Shown here: one piece after another, positions 24,878-30,581 of the stretch | How the letters are laid out: each line of letters opens with the position of its first letter | Numbering within the stretch: position 1 is the first letter of the stretch | Source: Caulobacter sp. 32-67-35 | GTDB taxonomy: Bacteria > Pseudomonadota > Alphaproteobacteria > Caulobacterales > Caulobacteraceae | Assembly (NCBI GenBank): GCA_002280875.1 | Contig: NCEV01000063.1 | Coordinates: 1 to 38,429 of the forward strand | DNA length: 38,429 bases | Direction of reading: 5' to 3' | Notes under the pieces: model-generated | Told to the model about the DNA's origin: nothing | Databases searched by the model: none | The model's input: only the letters and a program-made list of their open reading frames with translations | Program-made: the position numbers and the translations under genes

Positions 24878-25480
24878 TCAGGCGAGCCTTGGTGTCGGAT
24901 AGCCCAGATAGGCCCGGCTGAGCCGCACCAGCTCATCCTCGAACTCCTGGCTCAACAGGAAGTCGGCGCCTTCCAGGACGGCGGCCCGCATGGCCCCTTG
25001 CACGGACCGAGCCAGAACAAAGGCTTGAACCCGCGTCAGAGGACGGCCCTGCGCGTCGGTCAGGCCGCTTTCCGCCGCCGCGAACCTTGCGGCCAGTTGG
25101 CTATGATCTGCCTGCGCCAGCAGGGTTGTCATGGCGATCCGTCGCGCCCGACTGCGACCAGCGAAGGCTCCAAGAAACGCGCGTATCATCGCCCTGTCCT
25201 TGGCCAGACCCCGTTCGGCTCCCTCCAGCACCAACGTGATCGCCTGCCGGTGCGCTTCTGTCTCTCGTAGAGCCAGGGCCAGCAGGATCGCCTGCTTGTC
25301 CGGAAAGTAGCGATAGAGCGTGCCGATGCTCACCCCCGCGCGCCCAGCCACCGCATTGGTGTTGAATCCGGCTTCCCCTTCGGCCTCCAGAACCTGAGCT
25401 GCAGCCTCCAGAACGAAGTCAACGGAGGCTCGGGCGCGCCGTTGCCGGGGAATTTTGCGAACGGTTTCAATAGCGCTCAC
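24878..25480 (-). CDS. TetR family transcriptional regulator
   Basis: The 200-residue protein has an N-terminal helix-turn-helix (FNTNAVAGRAGVSIGTLYRYFPDKQAILLALAL) and a helical C-terminal ligand domain with no recognised subtype (RARRIAMTTLLAQADHSQLAARF, ARSVQGAMRAAVLEG). It is divergent from the thioesterase-like gene at 25577, with a 96-base gap that holds a candidate operator at 25507-25522, so it probably controls itself and that gene. The end is convergent with mutM (15-base gap). Confidence 0.85.
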   Translation of the reverse strand: MSAIETVRKIPRQRRARASVDFVLEAAAQVLEAEGEAGFNTNAVAGRAGVSIGTLYRYFPDKQAILLALALRETEAHRQAITLVLEGAERGLAKDRAMIRAFLGAFAGRSRARRIAMTTLLAQADHSQLAARFAAAESGLTDAQGRPLTRVQAFVLARSVQGAMRAAVLEGADFLLSQEFEDELVRLSRAYLGYPTPRLA

Positions 25481-25506
25481 CTAAGGCCCCCCACGACGCC
25501 GTCTTC

Positions 25507-25522
25507 TTGACTAGTCGAGTAA
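25507..25522. promoter_or_regulatory. Candidate operator between tetR and the thioesterase gene
   Basis: TTGACT-AGTC-GAGTAA contains the perfect palindrome GACTAGTC and partly symmetric flanks (ACT...AGT). It sits about 27 bases upstream of the tetR start and 55 bases before the thioesterase. A TetR-type dimer binding here could control both genes. The symmetry is imperfect. Confidence 0.35.
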
Positions 25523-25576
25523 CAGAGGCCGCCCACCAACCCTACCCTTCGCCACGCAACTTGGCGGGAGAACAGG

Positions 25577-26047
25577 ATGACGTGGGCGACCGATCGACTC
25601 GACGCCTTGAAAGCGGGGACCGCAACCCCGCCGCCGATCGTTGAGACCCTGAAGCTGGGCCTGATCGACGACTGGGGCGAAGGCTGGGTGCGCAAGTCTT
25701 GGAGTCCGAGCGCGGATCTCGCCACCGCCGACGGCTCGCTGTTCGGCGGCTATCTGGCGGCGCTGGCTGACCAGGTCCTGGCCTTTGCGGCCATGACGGT
25801 GGTTCCGCACGATCGGTTCTACCGGACGGTAAATCTGCAGGTGAACTTCCTGAAGGTGGGGCGCAGCCACCCCCTCGTCATCGAGGCGCGCATTGTGGCC
25901 CAGACTCGGCAGCTGATTACCGCACGCGCCGAGTTTCGTCGGGACGATGGGGCTTTGATTGCCGACGCCACCGCCCAGCAGATCCTGATGGCCTTCGACC
26001 ATTGGCCGGCGGAGCAGGCGGCCATCGAGGCTTTGGGTGGGCGGTAG
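25577..26047 (+). CDS. PaaI-type hot-dog thioesterase family protein
   Basis: The 156-residue protein resembles the PaaI/YbgC-like single hot-dog thioesterases. GSLFGGYLAALADQVLAFAAMTVVP is the active-site helix region with the usual GG and acidic residue, followed by YRTVNLQVNFLKVGRSHPLVIEARIVAQTRQLITARAEFRRDDGALIADATAQQILM, the standard beta-strand order. It probably hydrolyses an acyl-CoA or similar thioester; the substrate is unknown. It is divergent from a TetR gene. It is followed by a repeat-rich region and not by another gene. Confidence 0.75.
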   Translation: MTWATDRLDALKAGTATPPPIVETLKLGLIDDWGEGWVRKSWSPSADLATADGSLFGGYLAALADQVLAFAAMTVVPHDRFYRTVNLQVNFLKVGRSHPLVIEARIVAQTRQLITARAEFRRDDGALIADATAQQILMAFDHWPAEQAAIEALGGR

Positions 26048-26115
26048 ATGTCTGTTTGAGCGATGTCGAAGTCTTGGCCTCGCTCTCCAAGAAACCGGAC
26101 GCCCCGCGTCCCGCT

Positions 26116-26265
26116 CATCCTTAAATCTCTTGGAGGCTGCAGCGTGCCGGCGTGGAAAGGTCTGTCAAGGACCGCCTCCGGCGGCCGCGTCGCGGCGACG
26201 CGAAAGCGTCGTCCTTGAGAGACCTTTCCACGCCGGCGATCGTCTCGCCGTGAGATTTAAGGATG
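26116..26265. repeat. Long intergenic inverted repeat 1
   Basis: The arms, from CATCCTTAAATCTC and GCCGGCGTGGAAAGGTCT through CAAGGAC on the left, match in reverse order GTCCTTGAGAGACCTTTCCACGCCGGC and GAGATTTAAGGATG on the right, with a few mismatches. The unit could fold as one hairpin of about 54 bases per arm around a GC-rich loop (26173-26210) that is itself palindromic (GCCTCCGGCGGC, GCGTCG...CGACGC). No coding potential is obvious. Confidence 0.8.
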
Positions 26266-26299
26266 GCTCCCTTCGGCGCGAAGGCGGCGGGGCGCCGTT

Positions 26300-26425
26300 T
26301 AAGTCCTCCCCCCAGCGGGGGAGGCGGCCGGAGGCCGGTGGGGGAAGACCGCAATGAGTCAACGGCGACTTCCCCCTCCGTCGGCCCGAAGGGGCCGACA
26401 CCTCCCCCGCCAGGGGGAGGACTTA
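26300..26425. repeat. Long intergenic inverted repeat 2
   Basis: TAAGTCCTCCCCCCAGCGGG at the left pairs with CCTCCCCCGCCAGGGGGAGG and ACTTA at the right, with an inner GGGGAAG/CTTCCCC arm pair (GGTGGGGGAAGACC against GACTTCCCCCTCC). The outer arms are preserved, so the unit is one nested palindrome. The CCTCCCCC wording is a common intergenic element in Caulobacterales, from memory. It lies 34 bases from repeat 1. Confidence 0.75.
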
Positions 26426-26560
26426 TGAGGATACGCCGCGCTCAATCCCCGTTCTTTCCCGAACAAACCCAAGCTCAATCAACCGCTTGTAAAAATCTTC
26501 ATCGCGCCAATCCTCGGCGCTGAAACCGCCCGCATACTCACTCTCACCTGACAGCACGGG
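26423..26560 (-). pseudogene. Possible C-terminal remnant of an unrecognised protein
   Basis: The minus-strand frame ends GFSAEDWRDEDFYKRLIELGFVRERTGIERGVSS, which has the amphipathic, acidic-basic look of a genuine protein tail. Upstream, the open frame (back to 26860) has proline- and arginine-rich text with no domain and no plausible start with a ribosome-binding site. The stop lies within the right arm of repeat 2. It may be a leftover of a gene whose 5' part was lost, or simply a chance frame. Confidence 0.25.
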
Positions 26561-26926
26561 AAGGGCGTCCGGCCGGCGACCAGCGACGGCTGTCAGGGGT
26601 GATCGAGCGGGGTCAGTCGGAGTCGCGAGAGCGGGGGCCGGCAGGCTTAAAGGAGGACAGGGGACGTAAACCTGTCCATCGGGGATCTGCCAGGGTCCCC
26701 GCCCGTCCGAAGGTTCGCTCCGGGTCCTCCGGGAGAGCCGAGGCTGCAGCTCAACTATCCCATCATCCGGGCGAGGCCCGGACGCTCCGCGACCCTTCCC
26801 ACCCCCATCGCAGCGAAAGCGCGAGGCTATGAGCCCATGTCCGCTGGTCGTCACGGCCAAGGCGCCGCTGAGTTCCCTTCGCCGCGACGCGCTCTATAAA
26901 GCGAGCGTCACAAGGAGAGACCCGCG

Positions 26927-27501
26927 ATGGCCGACTACCAGACCCTGATCGTCGAGACCGCCCCGGACGGCGCCGCTGGCGTCGTGCTGATCCGGCTCAA
27001 CCGGCCCGAGGCGCTCAATGCGCTGAACGCGGCGCTGTTGGGCGAGCTGGCCCAGGCGTTGGGCCAGGCCCAGGCCGACGACGGCGTGGGCTGTATCGTC
27101 CTGACCGGCTCGGCCAAGGCCTTTGCGGCGGGGGCCGACATCAAGGAGATGTCGGACAAGACCTATGCGGAGATGTTCAAGGCCGACTTCTTTACCGCCG
27201 GGGCGCGCGCCATCGAGCAGTGCCGCAAGCCGATCATTGCCGCCGTGTCGGGCTACGCCCTGGGCGGGGGGCCGACATGCTGCTGGCCGAGGTGCTGGCC
27301 ATGGCGGCCAAGATCGCCAGCCAGTCGCCCCTGGCCGTGGCCATGAACAAGGAGCTGGTCAACGCCGCCTATGAGACGACCCTGACCACGGGCGTGGCCC
27401 TGGAGCGACGCCTGTTCCACTCGCTGTTCGCCTTCGAGGATCAGAAGGAGGGGATGGCGGCCTTCGTCGAGAAGCGCAAACCCGACTTCAAGGGGCGCTG
27501 A
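26927..27501 (+). pseudogene. Enoyl-CoA hydratase/isomerase (crotonase family), internal block missing and frameshifted
   Basis: The front half is a clean crotonase: VVLIRLNRPEALNALNAALLGEL, CIVLTGSAKAFAAGADIKEM (oxyanion-hole and CoA-binding region) and KPIIAAVSGYALGGG at about base 27272. The next family part (CELA..., FGQPEI.LG..PG.GGTQRL, which carries the two catalytic Glu residues) is missing. The reading resumes in another frame at ADMLLAEVLAMAAKIASQSPLAVAMNKELVNAAYETTL and ends FAFEDQKEGMAAFVEKRKPDFKGR. About 70 residues are missing by family comparison. The start has AAGGAG nine bases upstream. It would normally act in beta-oxidation of acyl-CoAs. Confidence 0.88.
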
Positions 27502-27554
27502 GGCTGGGATGCGACCTCTGGCCGCACCCAGATGAGATTGGTCGCCACAGCCCG

Positions 27555-27583
27555 TTGACCCCGGCCAAGGGTTCCCGTATATC
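27555..27583 (+). promoter_or_regulatory. Putative sigma-70 promoter of rpsT
   Basis: TTGACC (27555-27560), a 17-base spacer and TATATC (27578-27583) make a near-consensus vegetative promoter 67 bases upstream of the rpsT start and after the echA stop. The expected start of transcription is around 27590. Confidence 0.65.
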
Positions 27584-27649
27584 CGCGCGCTCAAGATTTT
27601 CCCTGCTTCGCGGCTGTCCCGCGCGGCTGTCCGTTTGAAGGTCCTACCT

Positions 27650-27925
27650 ATGGCCAATAATCCCGGCGCCAAGAAAGCGATCCGCAAGATCGCCCGTCGC
27701 ACCGAGGTGAACACCGCTCGCCGTTCGCGCGTGCGCACGTTCCTCCGCAAGTTTGAAGACGCCCTGGCGGGCGGCGACGTCGCCGTCGCCAAGAGCGCCT
27801 TTATCGAGGCTCAATCGGAGCTGATGCGCGCCGTTTCCAAGGGCGTGGTTCATCCGAACACGGGTTCGCGAAAGGTGTCCCGCCTGGCCGCCCGTCTGAA
27901 GAAGCTGGACAAGGCAGCCGCCTAG
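27650..27925 (+). CDS. rpsT: Small ribosomal subunit protein bS20
   Basis: bS20 binds 16S rRNA in the 30S body. The 91-residue basic protein starts [36 protein letters not shown], the classic S20 opening, and ends [20 protein letters not shown]. An upstream in-frame start at 27635 would add a non-family MKVLP. A promoter lies upstream and a strong terminator just downstream, so it is probably monocistronic. dnaA follows after a 398-base gap. Confidence 0.97.
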   Translation: MANNPGAKKAIRKIARRTEVNTARRSRVRTFLRKFEDALAGGDVAVAKSAFIEAQSELMRAVSKGVVHPNTGSRKVSRLAARLKKLDKAAA

Positions 27926-27975
27926 TCCAAATTCTGGACGAACGACGTTCGGCCAAGAATTTCAAGTATTTACAG

Positions 27976-28010
27976 AAGCCGGTTGGAGCAGTCCAACCGG
28001 CTTTTGCTTT
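27976..28010 (+). terminator. Rho-independent terminator after rpsT
   Basis: AAGCCGGTTGGA (27976-27987) pairs perfectly with TCCAACCGGCTT (27992-28003) around a GCAG loop, and is followed by TTGCTTT. It lies 50 bases after the rpsT stop and separates the S20 gene from the dnaA leader. Confidence 0.9.
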
Positions 28011-28323
28011 GTGTTCGACTGCACGCTTTTCAGAAATAACAACGTCCAAAAAAGAGCGGACTTAACTATTCCCTTGCCAGGCGAGGGGCTCTCGCGAGTC
28101 AACAGAAATATCCGATCCCGGACGCAAGTTTTCCGTTTGACCGGCAGGGTCGGCTGGCTAGTTTAGGCGTCTCAGCGCTCTTCCAGTCCTTGGAAAAAAT
28201 GGCGGCGGCAGAACCTATGCGTTCTGCTGACTAAGCCCCCTTGTGCGTTGAGAAACCGGTCGTTCGCCATGGGGGGCGTGCGGCTGGCATGCGGGCGCGT
28301 TTAATGTACGAGGCGGTGGACGA
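28011..28323 (+). promoter_or_regulatory. dnaA upstream region with housekeeping promoter, long leader and CcrM site
   Basis: TTGACCG (28137-28143), a 13-base spacer and GCTAGTTT (28157-28164) match the Caulobacter housekeeping form TTGACG-N10-14-GCTANAWC. The start would be near 28172, giving a leader of about 150 bases before the ATG at 28324. From memory, C. crescentus dnaA has a leader of about this length that affects translation in starvation. A GANTC site (GAGTC, 28096-28100) lies upstream of the -35. No dense cluster of DnaA boxes (TTATCCACA-like) is visible, so I do not call a replication origin here. Confidence 0.6.
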
Positions 28324-29790
28324 ATGACAATCAAGGGTGGGGTGGCGAGCCAGGATTTTTCGGCTGCGATTCCAGCGGTTGCCTGCGAGCCGGCCGGCGG
28401 GGTCTGGCACAAGGTCTGCGCCGTGCTGAAGCGTGAGCTGGGTGACGCATCCTTCGGATCGTGGATCGCGCCAGCCCTGCTGCGTGAAGGTCCGTCTGGC
28501 GATGTGGTTCTGGTCACGCCGACCGGGATCGCCCGCGACTGGATCCGTCGCAGCGCCTGGCGCCGCATCAGCGAACTGTGGACCGCCAATGATCCGACGG
28601 CGCGCCGTATCGACCTGAAGTCGCGTCTGGAATTCGAAGCCGCGGCCGGCGCCTATGTCGACGTCGCCAAGGCCGAGCCGATCGAGATCGTGCTGCCCGT
28701 TTCCACCGACGCCCCCAGCCTGGCCCCGGTTCCCACCGGCAAGCCTTCGCGCACCCAGGGCCTGCAGGAACGCTTCACCTTCGAAACCTTTGTCCCCGGT
28801 CCCGCCAACGAATTCGCCCATGCCGTGGCGCGCCGGGTGGCGAGCTGGGCTGACGGCCACTTCAACCCCGTTCTGTTCCACGGCCCCTACGGCTTTGGCA
28901 AAACCCACCTGCTCAACGCCCTGGCCTGGGAGGCCATGCGTCAGGCCCCGACCAAGCGCGTGGTCTATCTGACCGCCGAGCGCTTCCTGTCGACCTTCGT
29001 GCGCGCCGTGATGGATCGCCAGACGGCCGCCTTCAAGGAAGAGCTGCGCGCCGCCGACCTGCTGATCATCGACGACGTGCACTTCATCGCCGGCAAGCAG
29101 TCGACGCAGGAAGAGCTGTTCCACACCCTGACCGCCTTGGTCGAGGAAGGCCGCCGCGTCGTGTTCTCGTCGGACCGTCCGCCGTCGGCCATGACCGAGA
29201 TGGACGCCCATCTGCGCTCGCACCTGTCGGCGGGCCTGGTCTGCGGCCTGGAGCCGGCCGACCGCTCGCTGCGGATGGGCATTCTGGAACGCAAGATCCA
29301 GACCCTCTCGGCCGCGCATGGCTCGGACCCGACCATGCGGCCCGACGTGCTGCAGTTCCTGGCCGACCGCTTCACCGACAGCGTCCGTGAGCTGGAAGGC
29401 GCGCTCAACACCCTGTCGGCCCGGGCCGGTGAGGGCCTGTCGCGCCTGACTCTGGAAGAAGTGCAGGCCATCCTGCGGCCGCACCTGCGATCGGGCGAGA
29501 AGCGCATCACCATCGATGACATCCAGAAGGCCACCGCCGACCATTACGGCATGAAACAGGCCGACCTGCTGAGCGAGCGCCGCAACCGCGCCATCGCCCG
29601 TCCGCGTCAGGCCGCCATGTGGCTGGCCAAGCAGCTGACCACCCGGTCGCTGCCGGACATCGGCCGGCGGTTCGGCGGTCGCGACCACACCACTGTCCTG
29701 CACGCCGTGCGCCGCATCGAGGCCCTGCGCGCCGAGGACAGCGCCCTGAACCATGACCTGGAAGTGCTGACGCGCAAGCTGCGCGGCTAG
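28324..29790 (+). CDS. dnaA: Chromosomal replication initiator protein DnaA
   Basis: DnaA binds origin boxes and opens the duplex at initiation. The 488-residue protein has an N-terminal domain with FGSWIAPALLREG and RDWIRRSAWRRISELW, then a short linker. The AAA+ core has FVPGPANEFAHAVARRV, Walker A GPYGFGKTH, Walker B LLIIDDVHFIAGKQSTQEELFHTL, and RELEGALNTLSARAGEG with the sensor-2 Arg. The DNA-binding domain IV has LLSERRNRAIARPRQAAMWLAKQLT and the signature GGRDHTTVLHAVRRIE. The sequence is close to my memory of C. crescentus DnaA, the best single indicator of the organism. Both its promoter and its terminator are visible. Confidence 0.99.
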   Translation: MTIKGGVASQDFSAAIPAVACEPAGGVWHKVCAVLKRELGDASFGSWIAPALLREGPSGDVVLVTPTGIARDWIRRSAWRRISELWTANDPTARRIDLKSRLEFEAAAGAYVDVAKAEPIEIVLPVSTDAPSLAPVPTGKPSRTQGLQERFTFETFVPGPANEFAHAVARRVASWADGHFNPVLFHGPYGFGKTHLLNALAWEAMRQAPTKRVVYLTAERFLSTFVRAVMDRQTAAFKEELRAADLLIIDDVHFIAGKQSTQEELFHTLTALVEEGRRVVFSSDRPPSAMTEMDAHLRSHLSAGLVCGLEPADRSLRMGILERKIQTLSAAHGSDPTMRPDVLQFLADRFTDSVRELEGALNTLSARAGEGLSRLTLEEVQAILRPHLRSGEKRITIDDIQKATADHYGMKQADLLSERRNRAIARPRQAAMWLAKQLTTRSLPDIGRRFGGRDHTTVLHAVRRIEALRAEDSALNHDLEVLTRKLRG

Positions 29791-29838
29791 GCCTGGGCGG
29801 GCCTGTTGGCGGCGTCTGCGTCCGGTTAGATATTGAGA

Positions 29839-29867
29839 GGGGTCGCCCGATGGGGCGGCCCCTTTTT
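29839..29867 (+). terminator. Rho-independent terminator after dnaA
   Basis: GGGGTCGCCC pairs with GGGGCGGCCCC around a three-base loop (the central base pairs differ slightly), followed by TTTTT. It lies 48 bases after the dnaA stop, just before the convergent end of alkB. Confidence 0.85.
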
Positions 29868-29870
29868 CGT

Positions 29871-30488
29871 TCAGGCCGGCGTGGCGCGTCGCAGGGTCAG
29901 ATTGATCCGCCCGCCATCCGGGACGATGCTGGACGAACTGACCAGGATCCGGTCCACGCCGTGAAACGCCAGTCGCGCCGGCCCCGACAGCCGGCAGACA
30001 TCGCCGGAGGCCAGTTTCAGGCTGCGGGTCGGGTCCTTGCGGCTGGTCCCGCCGATCCGGAACACGGCCGTGTCGCCCAGCGAGATGGACAGCACCGGAA
30101 AGCGCGGATCGGCTTCGTCGCGATCCTGGTGCGGACCCATGCGAGCCTGACCGCGATAGAGATTGATCAGGCAGGAGTCGGGCGGGGTGTCCGGGTCGCC
30201 CAGCTGCGTCCACAGATCCAGCAGGGCCTGGGGCATGGCCGGCCAGGGCTGGCCGGTGCCCGGATGGGTGTCGGCATAACGATAGCCGCTGGCGTTGCTG
30301 GTCCAGCCCAGAGGTCCGAAACTGGTCATGCCCACGCTCATCGCCTTGCCATAGGCCGTGGCGTAGTTCGCGAACGGCGCCGTTTCTGCGGCCTGGAGCA
30401 CGTCGGCGATCAGCTCGGCCTGAACCTGCGGCGACAGCAGGCTCGGCCAGAGGTCAAAACCCGGAACGACTTCGAGGGGCTGGATCAT
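29871..30488 (-). CDS. alkB: Alpha-ketoglutarate-dependent DNA repair dioxygenase AlkB
   Basis: AlkB demethylates 1-methyladenine and 3-methylcytosine using Fe(II), oxygen and 2-oxoglutarate. The 205-residue protein has MTSFGPLGWTSNASGYRYADTHP (substrate lid), NLYRGQARMGPHQDRDEADPRFPVLSISLGDTAVFRIGG with the iron-binding His 120 and Asp 122 (HxD), the distal His in FHGVDRI and the 2-oxoglutarate Arg in RINLTLRR. It starts MIQPLEVVPGF at 30488 and is divergent from the aminopeptidase; it is convergent with dnaA. No adaptive-response regulator lies next to it. Confidence 0.95.
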   Translation of the reverse strand: MIQPLEVVPGFDLWPSLLSPQVQAELIADVLQAAETAPFANYATAYGKAMSVGMTSFGPLGWTSNASGYRYADTHPGTGQPWPAMPQALLDLWTQLGDPDTPPDSCLINLYRGQARMGPHQDRDEADPRFPVLSISLGDTAVFRIGGTSRKDPTRSLKLASGDVCRLSGPARLAFHGVDRILVSSSSIVPDGGRINLTLRRATPA

Positions 30489-30581
30489 TACGTATATTTA
30501 ACGCGCCGGAACCGGGCGGAAGGTGTTGGTTCGCGCCTTCGACCATCTTGGTCGACCATATTTTCCAACTTGGGGCCGTTC
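30489..30581. promoter_or_regulatory. alkB/pepN divergent region with TCGACCAT repeats
   Basis: TCGACCAT occurs twice (30539-30546 and 30552-30559) in direct orientation, and between them GACCA-TCT-TGGTC (30541-30553) and the perfect palindrome TGGTCGACCA (30549-30558) give mirror symmetry, about 25-45 bases before the aminopeptidase ATG. This would suit an operator for either gene. No regulator is known. Confidence 0.4.

Larger units (their letters stand above)
26048..26926. other. Gene-poor stretch with two long palindromes and a possible gene remnant
   Basis: About 880 bases hold no gene I can support with confidence. 26116-26265 and 26300-26425 are inverted repeats. Between 26426 and 26560 the minus strand shows a tail FSAEDWRDEDFYKRLIELGFVRERTGIERGVSS, which reads like the C terminus of a real protein, but its upstream frame to 26860 is low-complexity with no family pattern. 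A small repeat GGACAGG-N9-CCTGTCC lies near 26664-26686. The right end just before 26927 carries the ribosome-binding site of echA. Confidence 0.6.

Noticed and set aside
26423-26860. Complete 145-codon minus-strand gene
   Set aside because: The upstream two thirds are low-complexity and lack a plausible start; only the tail looks protein-like.
28011-28323. Replication origin next to dnaA
   Set aside because: The gap has one GANTC site and a promoter but no cluster of DnaA boxes, no AT-rich unwinding region and no clear CtrA sites. In C. crescentus the origin lies near hemE and not directly beside dnaA, from memory.
28231-30213. 660-codon frame antisense to dnaA
   Set aside because: High-GC shadow of dnaA with Gly/Arg/Gln-rich text and no domain; one of many antisense frames expected at this composition.
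29850-30581. N-terminal extension of the M1 aminopeptidase frame (about 244 codons)
   Set aside because: It overlaps the whole of alkB on the other strand, is proline- and arginine-rich, and the signal peptide at 30582 is a better start.
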